From contig NZ_LMZQ01000050.1 in the NCBI RefSeq assembly GCF_001442625.1, positions 1 to 34,803 of the forward strand: a stretch of DNA of 34,803 nucleotides, given 5' to 3'. Below are positions 16,900 through 26,154 of the stretch, in pieces. The stretch's first letter is position 1. The number at the start of each line of letters is the position of its first letter. This DNA comes from Pedobacter ginsenosidimutans. Its GTDB lineage: Bacteria; Bacteroidota; Bacteroidia; Sphingobacteriales; Sphingobacteriaceae. The translations under genes were made by a program, and so were the position numbers. The notes under the pieces were generated by a model. The model had not been told where the DNA came from, did no database searches, and was given only the letters and a program-made list of their open reading frames with translations.

Positions 16900-17173
16900 T
16901 TCTGTCACAAAGATAGGAGTATAATTTAAAGTGGTTTGGTCAAAATGTTAAAGTTTAGCACATCAAACCGATGGAAGTGTCACGGACAGGTAAAATGACA
17001 GTAATACGTAGATATGCATGGCCGCGCATTCTCACAATATATTTACCTTAAACCGCCACTTGGATCTGATACAGCATATACGGTCTCCCTGTAGTTTCTG
17101 CCGACAGGGCGTTTATGGTGATTTAATTGGCAGAAAACATACATGATTAAGGTTGTGCCCCCCGGCTATACAC

Positions 17174-17965
17174 TTAGAACCTTCCCGAAAGCATCAGTCC
17201 GGTGCTACCAGGTTGATGGAAGGGCATTAAAGTGAAATTGCCTTCTTTCTTTGTGGTGAACAGGCCTTTCATATAGGGATAAATCAGGTAAGCGATTTTT
17301 GTGGAAGCAATACCGAAACCGGCACCGGCCACCACATCGCTAAACCAATGTTTATTGTTGTACATCCTTAGTGTTCCTGTGGCCGTGGCCACAAAATATC
17401 CTGCGTAACCGATCCATGGATCTACATCCTTATATTCCTGATGGAGAAATTCTGCTGCCATAAAAGCTGAGGCCGTATGCCCTGAGGGAAAAGAATTCGT
17501 ACCCGATCCGTCAGGCCGCATTCTGCCCACACCCTGCTTTACAAAATGGGTAGAAACGCCCATAATGGCAGCAGAGGTAACATATAACATGGAGGCATCG
17601 AACAGATTGTGTTTTCCTTTTACCCCCGATAGGTTAAGTGCATAAACCGCAGCGGCTGGGGCTAACTGTAAATAATCATCTACATGGGCGGCGAAAAGCG
17701 GGTGATCTTCCTGTAATTCAGCCTTGGTGCTCACATCAAGCTGTTTGAGTGCACCATGGTCGTAAACCGCAGCAAAACCATAACCGATCAATACTGCAGG
17801 TGCAATAAAGGTAATTGGCCTGAATTTCATCTTCGGCACAGGATTTCCGGCATACCATCTTCCTGCCGTATCGGCCGGAAGGATTGCAGTAGAATCGATA
17901 ACCTGTGCAGAACAAATAGATATTGTAGTGATAAAAAGTAAGATAGAAAGACGTATTCTGCACAT
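17174..17965 (-). CDS. PAP2-family membrane phosphatase
   Basis: A 263-aa protein with a signal peptide (to about residue 20) and all three acid-phosphatase motifs: K143...R150-P151 (KQGVGRMRP), P160-SGH163 (SFPSGHTAS) and R200...H206...D210 (LRMYNNKHWFSD). Such enzymes dephosphorylate lipid phosphates (phosphatidic acid, undecaprenyl pyrophosphate, lipid A) on the outer face of the inner membrane. It starts 3 nt after the stop of the PepSY-like gene, so it shares that gene's promoter. It would thus fall under the candidate two-component regulon. Confidence 0.9.
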   Translation of the reverse strand: MCRIRLSILLFITTISICSAQVIDSTAILPADTAGRWYAGNPVPKMKFRPITFIAPAVLIGYGFAAVYDHGALKQLDVSTKAELQEDHPLFAAHVDDYLQLAPAAAVYALNLSGVKGKHNLFDASMLYVTSAAIMGVSTHFVKQGVGRMRPDGSGTNSFPSGHTASAFMAAEFLHQEYKDVDPWIGYAGYFVATATGTLRMYNNKHWFSDVVAGAGFGIASTKIAYLIYPYMKGLFTTKKEGNFTLMPFHQPGSTGLMLSGRF

Positions 17966-17968
17966 GAT

Positions 17969-18376
17969 CTAGTTTTTAACGGTATTCCCGTTTACATCGA
18001 ACAAAAGATCTTTACCTTTTACCTCAGCCTCATAATGTATTGTTCCATCGGCTTTTGTAATTTTTGCGGCTTCGGCAATCTTCTTGCCTTTTAGTTTGGC
18101 AAGTACGGTTACCGGCAGTTCTGAAGGTTTGATTGTGCTTTCTGTTTCCAGCAGAGTACCGCCCGGTGTATAAACTTCAGAAGTCTCTTTTCCATTGAGG
18201 ATAAAACCAGCCTCATAATTAGCCTGCTCCATTTCCCATTTTACGTTAGCAGCAGGGTGTGATTTTTTAAAAGCAGCACTAACGGCAGCAGGTACTTTCA
18301 GAGCATTGATTTTTTGGGCCTGTGATGAGAAAACTGTTCCTCCCACTAGCAATATAATTACTAAAATCTGTTTCAT
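17969..18376 (-). CDS. PepSY-like periplasmic protein (DUF2874 type)
   Basis: A 135-aa secreted protein with a signal peptide (MKQILVIILLVGGTVFSSQA). It then has the repeated PepSY-like pattern VPAAVSAAFKKSHPAANVKWEMEQANYEAGFILNGKETSEVYTPGGTLLETE, and a second half ending YEAEVKGKDLLFDVNGNTV. These proteins occur in Bacteroidota beside two-component systems and may modulate a sensor or bind envelope material. It is the first gene of an operon with PAP2 and lies just downstream of the histidine kinase gene. It has its own promoter, with a 21-bp direct-repeat site at 18406-18426. Confidence 0.8.
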   Translation of the reverse strand: MKQILVIILLVGGTVFSSQAQKINALKVPAAVSAAFKKSHPAANVKWEMEQANYEAGFILNGKETSEVYTPGGTLLETESTIKPSELPVTVLAKLKGKKIAEAAKITKADGTIHYEAEVKGKDLLFDVNGNTVKN

Positions 18377-18392
18377 AGTTTTAATTTTTAAT

Positions 18393-18426
18393 CAAAACTA
18401 TTCGGCAACTTTGTAGGAATTCTGTA
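18393..18426 (-). promoter_or_regulatory. Promoter and direct-repeat site of PepSY-like/PAP2 operon (site 1)
   Basis: Read on the minus strand, the 21-bp site is TACAGAATTCC followed by TACAAAGTTG (18406-18426). Five nt later comes TAGTTTTG (18393-18400). The start codon is 16 nt further. No -33 TTTG is present; the site occupies that place, as expected for an activator-dependent promoter. Confidence 0.6.
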
Positions 18427-18436
18427 GTTATCTGCC

Positions 18437-19690
18437 TTAGCCTAAATAAATTGAAAAAAAATGCATGTTTTCGATATGACTGTATTCAATATTGAATCCG
18501 TAAAGGTTACAGATCTGTTTGCTGATGGCCAGCCCCAATCCCATTCCCTCAGATTCTGTCGATTTTGAAAAACGGTCGAACATGCGGTTATGGATATTTA
18601 AGGTTTTTCCGGTATTTGAAATGGTAAGTTTTTCACTGGTCAATTCAAGCGATATCCTGCCATCGTTTATATTATGCCTTACGGCATTGCTGAAAAGGTT
18701 GTTTAAAAGGATATCTGCCAGATAGCGGCTCATGGTTACTTTCCGTTCCGATAGTTTTATTTCTACATTTAATCCGTCCCGTCCAAAAAGTTCCTGAAAC
18801 TGACGGATTTTTGCTTCGATCATTTCTTTTAAGTCTATTTCCTCGGTATCCGATATCAGGTTGTTTTCTATCTTGGCCAACAGCAAAAGCGATTGATGTA
18901 ACCTCGAAAGTCTACCTGTGGCTTGATAGATATCTTCCAGTAATGCACCCTGTTGTTCGGTAAAAGACTCTGTTTGCAGGAGCGAATCGAGCTTGGAATT
19001 GATCACAGCCAAAGGTGTCATCATTTCGTGCGAAGCATTATCGGTAAAACTTTTCAGTTCTTTATAATCCTGCTTTACTTTCTCGGCCATTGCATTTACC
19101 GATTTATTAAGTTCGTTAAACTCATCAATCCGCGTGGGCTCTTCTTTGATGTTATCCATGCGGGTTACCTCAAAAGCCTTCATCCGGTTAAGCACTACAT
19201 AAAAGGGTTTCCAAAGCCTGTTTAGTACAAAACGGTTAATCAGCAATAGCGAAAAGAGCAGTAACATGGTAATGCCCAGGGTGATCAACAGGATAATCCT
19301 TACGAGGTCTTCCGATTCAACACGCGATTTCGTTATGGTAACCACTATTGTTTTTCCATTAAGGTTAACGGTGGTTACCAGACTTCTACCCGGCTCCTGT
19401 TCTTTCTCTTTAGGATTTAAGTAAGTGGTATAACTGAATTCGCGTACATCCGTGGTGTCGCCCTTTGGGCTGCTGTAAGAAATCTGCTGATCGAGGTAGG
19501 TTGCTGGCAGTGGAAGTTTTTTGTAGGTGTGGGTATATTGCCTGATCTCGTTTTCTTCAACGGCAAGGTCTTTATCAAGTTTGTTTGTCAGAATGAGGTG
19601 GATAACCAGGTAATAGATAATCCCGGTAATAATCAGCACGATGATGGAGGTGATGATGTTTACCCTGTTGTAACGGGTGGAGAGTTTCAT
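18437..19690 (-). CDS. Membrane sensor histidine kinase
   Basis: A 417-aa kinase with two membrane helices (about 12-32 and 130-152) around a ~95-residue periplasmic sensor. A HAMP-like linker (~153-205) follows. The HisKA motif SFTDNASHEMMTPLAVI gives phosphoacceptor H221. The ATPase has an N box (LLNNLFSNAVRHN, ~329-340) and G box (GMGLGLAISKQI, ~382-393). It autophosphorylates and passes phosphate to the regulator encoded just before it; the genes overlap by 4 nt (ATGA), so they are surely partners. The signal is unknown. The neighbours (PepSY-like protein, PAP2, outer-membrane proteins) suggest envelope sensing. Confidence 0.92.
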   Translation of the reverse strand: MKLSTRYNRVNIITSIIVLIITGIIYYLVIHLILTNKLDKDLAVEENEIRQYTHTYKKLPLPATYLDQQISYSSPKGDTTDVREFSYTTYLNPKEKEQEPGRSLVTTVNLNGKTIVVTITKSRVESEDLVRIILLITLGITMLLLFSLLLINRFVLNRLWKPFYVVLNRMKAFEVTRMDNIKEEPTRIDEFNELNKSVNAMAEKVKQDYKELKSFTDNASHEMMTPLAVINSKLDSLLQTESFTEQQGALLEDIYQATGRLSRLHQSLLLLAKIENNLISDTEEIDLKEMIEAKIRQFQELFGRDGLNVEIKLSERKVTMSRYLADILLNNLFSNAVRHNINDGRISLELTSEKLTISNTGKTLNIHNRMFDRFSKSTESEGMGLGLAISKQICNLYGFNIEYSHIENMHFFSIYLG

Positions 19691-20364
19691 TGGCTGCTGA
19701 ATTTATAGCCGATACCATAAACAGAGCGCAGATGGTCTTTTGAACCAGCCTCGCTGAGCTTCTTTTTTAAATTTTTAACGTGAGTATAAATGAAGTCAAA
19801 ATCATTTGAAAGATCCATTTCATCGCCCCAAAGATGTTCGGCCATTGCGTTTTTGGTTACCACCTTATTCTTGTTGGACAGGAAATACACTAATAGATCG
19901 AACTCTTTTTTAGTCAATACAACAGGATGTTCATTTACGGTAGTTTTCATCGCGGCAACATCAACCTTGATCTCATCAAAAATAATCAGGTTGGTTCCTT
20001 CAAAGTTTTTTCTCCTCACAATCGCACTTACCCTTGCTTTTAGCTCCGATAGGTGGAATGGCTTTACCAGGTAATCATCTGCACCAAGATCAAGCCCGGC
20101 CAAACGGTCATCAAGCGAATGCCTTGCCGAAATAATCAGTACGCCGTCTTTTTTGTTCATGCTTTTCAATCGGGTCAACAGCTCCAGCCCTTCTCCGTCC
20201 GGCAGCCCGAGGTCTAACAAAATACAATCGTAATGATATAGTGCTATCTTTTCGGATGCTGTAACGAAGTCGGTTGCAAGCTCACAGATGTTGCCCTCGC
20301 CTGTAAAATAGGCAAGGATACTCTCATAGAGTGCCTGTTCATCTTCGATGATCAAAATTTTCAT
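19687..20364 (-). CDS. OmpR/PhoB-family response regulator
   Basis: A 225-aa regulator with a receiver domain (acidic E7/D8, phosphoacceptor D51 in CILLDLGLPDGEG, K101 in LVKPF). It has a C-terminal winged helix (about 125-225; KKEFDLLVYFLSNKNKVVTKNAMAEHLWGD and YGIGYKF). It pairs with the kinase downstream. OmpR-type dimers bind direct repeats spaced about 11 bp, which fits the sites found at four promoters in this window. The gap to the upstream HD gene is only 83 nt, so it may also be read from the HD promoter, giving autoregulation. Confidence 0.93.
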   Translation of the reverse strand: MKILIIEDEQALYESILAYFTGEGNICELATDFVTASEKIALYHYDCILLDLGLPDGEGLELLTRLKSMNKKDGVLIISARHSLDDRLAGLDLGADDYLVKPFHLSELKARVSAIVRRKNFEGTNLIIFDEIKVDVAAMKTTVNEHPVVLTKKEFDLLVYFLSNKNKVVTKNAMAEHLWGDEMDLSNDFDFIYTHVKNLKKKLSEAGSKDHLRSVYGIGYKFSSQ

Positions 20365-20447
20365 GGTGTAAATTATTAAATTATGCCGGGATTTAAAGTG
20401 AAGCTAACCAGCGATGGGTACAAATCCGTATTTTCAACAATTATATA

Positions 20448-21047
20448 TTAACCAATCCGGCCTATCAGTTTTTTTATGTTCAGCATTTTCTTTTCCTGTA
20501 ATATCTTTTTGCCATAAGCAGTAAAATACTCATGCCGACTGAGCATTTCCAGGTTCAATGTATCCCATGCCAGATCGGTATAAACCAATCCGAGGTTTTC
20601 TTCCCATTCACGTTTTAGTCTATCGGCATAGTCCTGATAATCATTTAGCGAAAAATGGTAGAAATCTGCATCACAAATAACCATTTCCAGTTCGTTTTTG
20701 GGGTATTGTGGAAACCGGGTAGCCATAATGCATCCGCGCACCAGTTCTGTTCTTTCTCTCGCAAAGCCATTTTCTAAAAGAAATTCTGCAGCAATCTCTG
20801 CGCTGGCTTCTTCGTGCCCGACGTATTTTTCGGTATAGCCAAGATCGTGCAAAAACGCCGCAAGAATCACCACCAAACGGTCGGATTTTGAAAGTCCCAT
20901 GTGGCGGCTTATTAACTGTACACCTTCAACCACCAGTAAGGTATGCTCAAGATTATGGAAATACATTCTTTGCGAAAGCCCGTTCTTCAACTGGTCTTCA
21001 ACAAATAATTTTACCTTGGTTAATAACTGATCGGCTTTTTTATCCAT
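20448..21047 (-). CDS. HD-domain metal-dependent hydrolase
   Basis: A 199-aa protein with the HD-superfamily metal ligands in order: H35 (YFHNLEHTLLVV), H67-D68 (AAFLHDLGYT), H78 (VGHEEAS) and D126/D128 (VICDADFYHF). This is the layout of single-domain HD phosphohydrolases. The substrate is not predictable; nucleotide or cyclic-nucleotide hydrolysis is typical for the superfamily. It lies at the head of a run of minus-strand genes ending in the response regulator and kinase. Its promoter carries site 3 of the shared 21-bp motif. Confidence 0.85.
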   Translation of the reverse strand: MDKKADQLLTKVKLFVEDQLKNGLSQRMYFHNLEHTLLVVEGVQLISRHMGLSKSDRLVVILAAFLHDLGYTEKYVGHEEASAEIAAEFLLENGFARERTELVRGCIMATRFPQYPKNELEMVICDADFYHFSLNDYQDYADRLKREWEENLGLVYTDLAWDTLNLEMLSRHEYFTAYGKKILQEKKMLNIKKLIGRIG

Positions 21048-21068
21048 CTAGATTAAATTAATCCGGCG

Positions 21069-21102
21069 CAATGATAAAACTCAATTCTGGAGAAAATCTG
21101 TA
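21069..21102 (-). promoter_or_regulatory. Promoter and direct-repeat site of HD gene (site 3)
   Basis: Read on the minus strand, TACAGATTTTC followed by TCCAGAATTG (21082-21102), then five nt, then TATCATTG (21069-21076), one mismatch from TAnnTTTG. The start codon lies 21 nt further. The geometry is the same as at site 1. Confidence 0.6.
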
Positions 21103-21250
21103 GTGCACATAATTATACTTTGTGCTTACAAATGTTTTTGTACTTCCTAATTGCCTCACAATAACTATGCGATTCAATACAATTTTACTACTGAATTAAT
21201 GGTTAAATTCCTTTTTACTCCTTAAATTGCTTTAACCTAAAATCTTTAAT

Positions 21251-21664
21251 ATGTGGAAATATTATGCAATCTTATCTGCTTTTTTCGCCGCAGCTACTGC
21301 AATCCTTGCTAAAATCGGGATCAAAGGCGTCAATGGAAATCTGGCAACGGCGATCCGCACCATTGTTATTCTTTTCATTGCCTGGGGTATCGTGCTGGCC
21401 ACCGGTGAAATTTCGCAGCTTAAAACACTGAGCAAAAATAACCTGATCTTTTTGGGCCTCTCGGGTGTTGCAACAGGGCTTTCGTGGATTTTTTATTTTA
21501 AGGCACTCGAAACCGGAAATGTTTCGAAAGTTGCCCCGATTGATAAACTAAGTGTAGCTATAGCCATGGGGCTTGCTTTTCTGATCCTCAAAGAACCCAT
21601 TGAGGTAAAAACACTCATTGGCGGTCTTATGATTGTGGCTGGGAGTCTAGTGATCCTGTTATAA
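21251..21664 (+). CDS. EamA/DMT-type small transporter
   Basis: A 137-aa protein with one EamA domain of about five membrane helices. It includes LATAIRTIVILFIAWGIVL, FLGLSGVATGLSWIFYFKAL and GNVSKVAPIDKLSVAIAMGLAFLILKEPI. Full-length EamA exporters have two such domains; this single-domain form is a known complete type that probably works as a dimer. The substrate is unknown. It is transcribed away from the HD gene. Confidence 0.85.
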   Translation: MWKYYAILSAFFAAATAILAKIGIKGVNGNLATAIRTIVILFIAWGIVLATGEISQLKTLSKNNLIFLGLSGVATGLSWIFYFKALETGNVSKVAPIDKLSVAIAMGLAFLILKEPIEVKTLIGGLMIVAGSLVILL

Positions 21665-21692
21665 ACCGGAACAGATCAGATCGATAGTAGTT

Positions 21693-21733
21693 TTCAGAAG
21701 TTCAGATTGTCTTCAGAATTGCTTTATAATTTG
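21693..21733 (+). promoter_or_regulatory. Promoter and direct-repeat site of OMP gene 1 (site 2)
   Basis: The site is TTCAGATTGTC followed by TTCAGAATTG (21701-21721), with a third TTCAGA at 21693-21698. Four nt later is ATAATTTG (21726-21733), close to TAnnTTTG. The start codon is 22 nt further. The two CAG triplets are 11 bp apart, as at the other three sites. Confidence 0.6.
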
Positions 21734-21755
21734 CCTTTCGGAAAACTTATAAATT

Positions 21756-24182
21756 ATGAAAAACTACATACGGATATTGAGGCTTTTTTGCCTTGCGCTA
21801 TTTCTTTGCCCAGAGGATGCAGAAGGACAGGAAAAGCCGATAACCCTTTCAGGACAGATCAGGGATGCAAAAAATAAGAATACACTGCCTTTCGGAAATA
21901 TACAGTTAAAAAAAGGAACCGATACAAAATTTATTTTGGGTACGGTAAGCAACGAACAGGGCCGGTTTACCCTTAAAGATGTGCCTTCGGGAGAATATAT
22001 TCTTGAAGTAAGCATGGTGGGCTACCAACGCATCAGCAAAACCTTCAGCGTTGGCATACTAAGCCCTTTTTTAGATCTTGGGAATTTCGATCTTATAGAA
22101 GATCCCCAGACCCTGCAAACCATTGAGATAAAGGGAACATCCACATCTGAAGGGATATCCAACAAAATGGATAAAAAAAGCTACGACATTACAAAAAATA
22201 CAAGCCAATTGGGTGGGTCGGTACTTCAGGCCATGCAGAATCTTCCAGGCGTAACCATTCAGGATGGTAAAGTGCAATTGAGGGGGAATGATAAGGTTGC
22301 AGTACTCATTGATGGAAAACAGAATGCCATCACAGGTTTTGGTAGCCAGACCGGGCTTGATAATATCCCGGCATCATCCATAGAGCGGATTGAGATTATA
22401 GCAAACCCTTCTTCTAAATTCGATGCCAGCGGAAATGCAGGCATTATCAATATTATATACAAGAAAAACAATCAGGAAGGCTTAAATGGCAAAGTGGGTT
22501 TTAACAGCGGTCTTGGATCACTCTGGCTCAGAAAAGAAAACCTACCGGGGATATCGCCGCAGTACCAGGCCACTCCAAAACTTAATCCATCGCTTTCGTT
22601 AAACTATAAAAAAAACAAAACCAATATCTTTTTACAGGCGGATTATCTGTACTCCCAAACACTGAACAAAAACGAATTTTCTCAGCGCATCTTTGATAGT
22701 GGCATGGTACTGAACCAACAGGTAAAAAGAAACCGGACAACGACCTTTACAACCGTAAAAACCGGAGTGGATTATAATCCTGACGAACACAATAGCCTTA
22801 CGGTATCTGCGTTTTTCAACAGGGAAAAAATCATCGACCTAGGTGATATCCCCTATTTTAATGGAGATTATACGGTACGGAACCGGTTGTGGCAATTTGT
22901 AGAGGACGAAGTAAAATATACGGCCACCGGTTCTGCTGTATACCAGCATAAATTTGCCCAGCCAGGACATACCTTAACTACAGGATTTAATTATACCTGG
23001 CACAGGGAAGACGAAAAATACAATTTCACTAACATCCTGCCCACTTTTAGCGGCGAAGATGCCTTTAAACTTTTGTCGGACGAACATGTTTCTGATCTTA
23101 CCATTGATTATGTAAAACCCATGAAACATGGCCGGATTGAAGCCGGACTTAAGTACCGTTATCGGAACATCCCGACCAATATGCAGTTCTTTGCTGGGCT
23201 TAATTCGCCCATTGATGTGAACGCTGGAGGCTGGGCAGACTATAGTGAACATATTCCAGCAGTATATGGAAACTATATTTATGAAACGCCCAAAATCGAA
23301 CTTGAAGCCGGCCTGAGAATGGAGTATGCCAATATTTACTATGATGTAAACCCCGACCACAATACGTACAAAAGCGACGGTTATGATTACCTCCGCCCTT
23401 TTCCAAATCTTCGCTTTGCTTACAAAATCAATACGGACAACAGGATCACTTTCTTTTACAACCAGCGTGTAGACCGTCCAAACGAAGTGGATATCCGTAT
23501 TTTCCCAAAATATGATGAACCAGAACTGCTCAAGGTAGGTAACCCTACCTTACGCCCACAGTTTACCACTTCGCTGGAACTCGGTTATAAATACAATTGG
23601 GACAAAGGTTATCTGTATGGATCAGCTTTTCATAAAATTATTTCGGGCACCATTACCAGGATTGCCACACAGGTTCCTGGAAATACCATCTTGTATAATA
23701 TTTTCCAGAATGCCGGAAAAAGCTACAATTCGGGAGGGGAACTGCTTTGGCAACAACAGCTCAAGGCCTGGTTTTCCTTCAACCTGAGTGGGACGGTATA
23801 CCAGAATACCATTGATGCATTTAGCGTAGAAAACAGATACCCCGTACCCACTCAATATAGCATGACCAAGGAATCCTTAGTATCCGGGAATGTGAAATTC
23901 AATGCCCAGTTTAAGTTAAAAGGCGATACCGATATCCAACTTTCTATGGCCTACCTGGCGCCGGACATTATTCCCCAGGGAAAAATCGGCTCAAGGTTCT
24001 CAACAGATCTTGGAATTAAAAAGCAGATCCAGAAAGGAAAAGGTGAACTGTTTTTAAACGGCAACGACATTTTTAATACGCTGAAAATCAAAAAAGAGAT
24101 TACTGGCAACGGATTCAGGCTAAACAGTACCGATTATTATGAAACCCAGGTATTCAGGATGGGTTACAGTTATAAGTTTTAA
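21756..24182 (+). CDS. TonB-dependent receptor-like outer-membrane protein (OMP_b-brl type), 1
   Basis: An 808-aa protein with a signal peptide (to about residue 24, cleavage near EGQ). A CarboxypepD_reg-like domain follows (ITLSGQIRDAKNKNTLPFGNIQLKKG ... GEYILEVSMVGYQ, ~29-95). The plug part includes LQAMQNLPGVTIQDGKVQLRGNDKVAVLIDGKQ and IERIEIIANPSSKFDASGNAGIINIIYKK. A barrel of the 'outer membrane beta-barrel' class ends FRMGYSYKF. Such proteins resemble SusC-like receptors but have no SusD partner here. The substrate is unknown. Its promoter carries site 2 of the shared motif, linking it to the nearby two-component system. A similar protein is encoded at 29645-32116. Confidence 0.85.
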   Translation: MKNYIRILRLFCLALFLCPEDAEGQEKPITLSGQIRDAKNKNTLPFGNIQLKKGTDTKFILGTVSNEQGRFTLKDVPSGEYILEVSMVGYQRISKTFSVGILSPFLDLGNFDLIEDPQTLQTIEIKGTSTSEGISNKMDKKSYDITKNTSQLGGSVLQAMQNLPGVTIQDGKVQLRGNDKVAVLIDGKQNAITGFGSQTGLDNIPASSIERIEIIANPSSKFDASGNAGIINIIYKKNNQEGLNGKVGFNSGLGSLWLRKENLPGISPQYQATPKLNPSLSLNYKKNKTNIFLQADYLYSQTLNKNEFSQRIFDSGMVLNQQVKRNRTTTFTTVKTGVDYNPDEHNSLTVSAFFNREKIIDLGDIPYFNGDYTVRNRLWQFVEDEVKYTATGSAVYQHKFAQPGHTLTTGFNYTWHREDEKYNFTNILPTFSGEDAFKLLSDEHVSDLTIDYVKPMKHGRIEAGLKYRYRNIPTNMQFFAGLNSPIDVNAGGWADYSEHIPAVYGNYIYETPKIELEAGLRMEYANIYYDVNPDHNTYKSDGYDYLRPFPNLRFAYKINTDNRITFFYNQRVDRPNEVDIRIFPKYDEPELLKVGNPTLRPQFTTSLELGYKYNWDKGYLYGSAFHKIISGTITRIATQVPGNTILYNIFQNAGKSYNSGGELLWQQQLKAWFSFNLSGTVYQNTIDAFSVENRYPVPTQYSMTKESLVSGNVKFNAQFKLKGDTDIQLSMAYLAPDIIPQGKIGSRFSTDLGIKKQIQKGKGELFLNGNDIFNTLKIKKEITGNGFRLNSTDYYETQVFRMGYSYKF

Positions 24183-24187
24183 TCTAA

Positions 24188-24233
24188 TTCTGGAATATCG
24201 AATATCAGTGTTATGGTATGCGATATTCCAGAA
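24188..24233. terminator. Bidirectional hairpin between convergent genes
   Basis: TTCTGGAATATCG (24188-24200) and CGATATTCCAGAA (24221-24233) are perfect 13-bp arms around a 20-nt loop. They lie between the convergent outer-membrane protein and head-GIN-like genes. No strong T run follows on either strand, so termination is likely but not certain. Confidence 0.6.
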
Positions 24234-24255
24234 ATACAAACCCTCGGGCGGTTTA

Positions 24256-24987
24256 TTATCTTTCCCCGTTTTCTTCGATAATCCGCAAGGACTTCCCATT
24301 GAGCGTTACGGTTGCTTCATTGGAAAGATGATATTCACTTTTGGTGATCTTCGGATCCAGTAGCTCAAGTTTTCCTGACCCGGGAATTTTGAATACTGCG
24401 TTGCCAAAAGTTCCAGAATGCAACTGTAGGGATGAAACACCTTTTCCATGCGCACCGATCAATGCGTTCAGACTACCAACAGAGATACTATCCAGAACAG
24501 CGGAGGAAGAAATACCCAGATCGACATCCATTGAATCCTGTCTAAATCCACTGATACCTATTTGACCGAAAAGCCGTGCATGCTCCCATTTCTCACCGGT
24601 TCTAAAATACGGCTTTGTGCTGATCCGCTCAAGATTGTCAAGAACAATGACCAGATCATCGTTATAGACCATAAAATCTGCCCGCTTAGCCTCATCGCTC
24701 AGGTCGATCTTTAAACTACCTTGCTCAACACTCCAGATCACCTTATCCTTGGCGCGCGCACTTAGGTAAATGCCGCTATTTTTCCCCTGACGGATATAAC
24801 ATGTAATTTTATTCGAGCAGTCGAGTTCAATCTTTGAAACCTTGTTTATCTGATTATAGCTAAGCCCATAAAATGGATTTTTATAATCCCCGTTTCGGTA
24901 TGAAGCTTTTAAGGTAAAATTATATACAGTTAGCGAGATCAGTATGATAGCTATAGCCGAAATGATCATAATATTGCTGTTTTTCAT
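24256..24987 (-). CDS. Membrane-anchored head-GIN/DUF2807-like protein
   Basis: A 243-aa protein with an N-terminal signal or anchor helix (IMIISAIAIILISLTVYNF, ~6-24). The outer domain is rich in beta strands, with repeated small units (LGISSSAVLDSISVGSLNALIGAHGKGVSSLQLHSGTFGNAVFKIPGSGKLELLD). This resembles the right-handed beta-helix of head-GIN/DUF2807 proteins. Its start overlaps the GntR gene by 4 nt. It is the last gene of the ABC-transporter operon. The role is unknown; adhesion or envelope sensing has been suggested for relatives. Confidence 0.6.
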   Translation of the reverse strand: MKNSNIMIISAIAIILISLTVYNFTLKASYRNGDYKNPFYGLSYNQINKVSKIELDCSNKITCYIRQGKNSGIYLSARAKDKVIWSVEQGSLKIDLSDEAKRADFMVYNDDLVIVLDNLERISTKPYFRTGEKWEHARLFGQIGISGFRQDSMDVDLGISSSAVLDSISVGSLNALIGAHGKGVSSLQLHSGTFGNAVFKIPGSGKLELLDPKITKSEYHLSNEATVTLNGKSLRIIEENGER

Positions 24988-25367
24988 ATTTGTTTGGATT
25001 GGTTCATGGTTTTCTTATAGGATTCGAACTGTGCGCCGATCTCCTCAATGGTAATCCCCAGCAGGTACATATTCTTGAGCAGTTCCGGCAGGTCCTGTCC
25101 CATGAAGCGTTCCTTACTGAAGCTCCTTATTTTTTCAATGGCATCACTATGGATGAAGAAACCGATCCCTCTTTTATTTGAGATCACCTCTCTTGACTGC
25201 AGTATCTCATAGGCCCTCACCACCGTATGGGGGTTTACCTGAAGATCAGATGCCAGTTCCCTAACTGAAGGGATCTTCTGTTCCGGCAGCCATTTGCCCA
25301 GCATGATATGCTCGGTAACGAAATTTGCCACCTGGGAATAAATTGCTTCGTTTTCTCTAAACTCCAT
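24984..25367 (-). CDS. YtrA-like GntR transcription regulator
   Basis: A 127-aa GntR regulator with a winged helix (IPSVRELASDLQVNPHTVVRAYEILQSREVISNKRGIGFFI, ~27-68) and only a short helical C-terminus. It therefore belongs to the YtrA subfamily, which lacks a large effector domain and usually represses its own ABC operon. It lies third in that operon, 1 nt after the permease gene, and overlaps the head-GIN-like gene by 4 nt. A palindromic candidate operator at 27012-27029 sits on the operon start point. Confidence 0.9.
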   Translation of the reverse strand: MEFRENEAIYSQVANFVTEHIMLGKWLPEQKIPSVRELASDLQVNPHTVVRAYEILQSREVISNKRGIGFFIHSDAIEKIRSFSKERFMGQDLPELLKNMYLLGITIEEIGAQFESYKKTMNQSKQI

Positions 25368-25368
25368 A

Positions 25369-26148
25369 TTATACCTGCTTCTCCTTCAATCTAAAATAGC
25401 TTCCCAACCACAACAGGCCACAGACCAATACGAGTGAAGCAAACACCACAGCATCGCCCAAATGATCTCTCCTGATAAACCAAAAATGGCCCGCTTCAGT
25501 GATTCCGACCGAACTGAACGGGATACCCTTGTCTACCTTGAAACCAAAAATCCAGTTTAACAGCATGGTATTAAAAACACTCAGAAACAGGATAAATAAG
25601 AAAAAAAGAAAAGCAGTTTTGATAAAATGGAGCCTTTCAAAGTATATTGCCCCGATAAAACAGATCGCCTGAAGAACGGCAAACTGTGGAAATGCAATCC
25701 AGAACGGATCGTCGGTTGAAAATATATTCACCATATTGTTCTTATCTGAAATACCGACATTGCCCGCATATAGCACAATATAATCTACGGCGTAAAAGCA
25801 GCCGACATACACCAGCTGAAAAACAACAAAAGAATAAAGCCAGGCGACCAGATATTTCTCCAGATGAGATACGGGAAGGGTTAGAATGGGTATGGCCTTC
25901 TTTCTGCTACCAAGATCTGCAAAGATCATACTGGTAAATATCGTTCCAGAAAAGATCATGATGTTAAGAAAAATAATGCCCTGTTGAAATACACCTATAT
26001 GGCCATCGCTGGTATAAGTAATAAAACTAAGGATGAGGGTGAGTACCCCGATCAGAACCCCTATTGACATCAGGTAGGTCTTGTAATTTTCGGCACTATG
26101 TTTTTTGAAAAGTGCGATAAACCGCTTCCAATTAAATATATCGTTCAT
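25369..26148 (-). CDS. ABC-2-type permease
   Basis: A 259-aa protein with about six membrane helices. They include MSIGVLIGVLTLILSFITYTS, GIIFLNIMIFSGTIFTSMIFADL, YLVAWLYSFVVFQLVYVGCFYAVDYIVL, FLFFLFILFLSVFNTMLLNWIFGF and DAVVFASLVLVCGLLWLGSYF. It is the membrane half of the ABC transporter encoded just upstream (6-nt gap). The substrate is unknown. YtrA-type operons in other bacteria respond to cell-wall-active peptides, so an envelope-stress role is possible. Confidence 0.8.
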   Translation of the reverse strand: MNDIFNWKRFIALFKKHSAENYKTYLMSIGVLIGVLTLILSFITYTSDGHIGVFQQGIIFLNIMIFSGTIFTSMIFADLGSRKKAIPILTLPVSHLEKYLVAWLYSFVVFQLVYVGCFYAVDYIVLYAGNVGISDKNNMVNIFSTDDPFWIAFPQFAVLQAICFIGAIYFERLHFIKTAFLFFLFILFLSVFNTMLLNWIFGFKVDKGIPFSSVGITEAGHFWFIRRDHLGDAVVFASLVLVCGLLWLGSYFRLKEKQV

Positions 26149-26154
26149 ATCCTG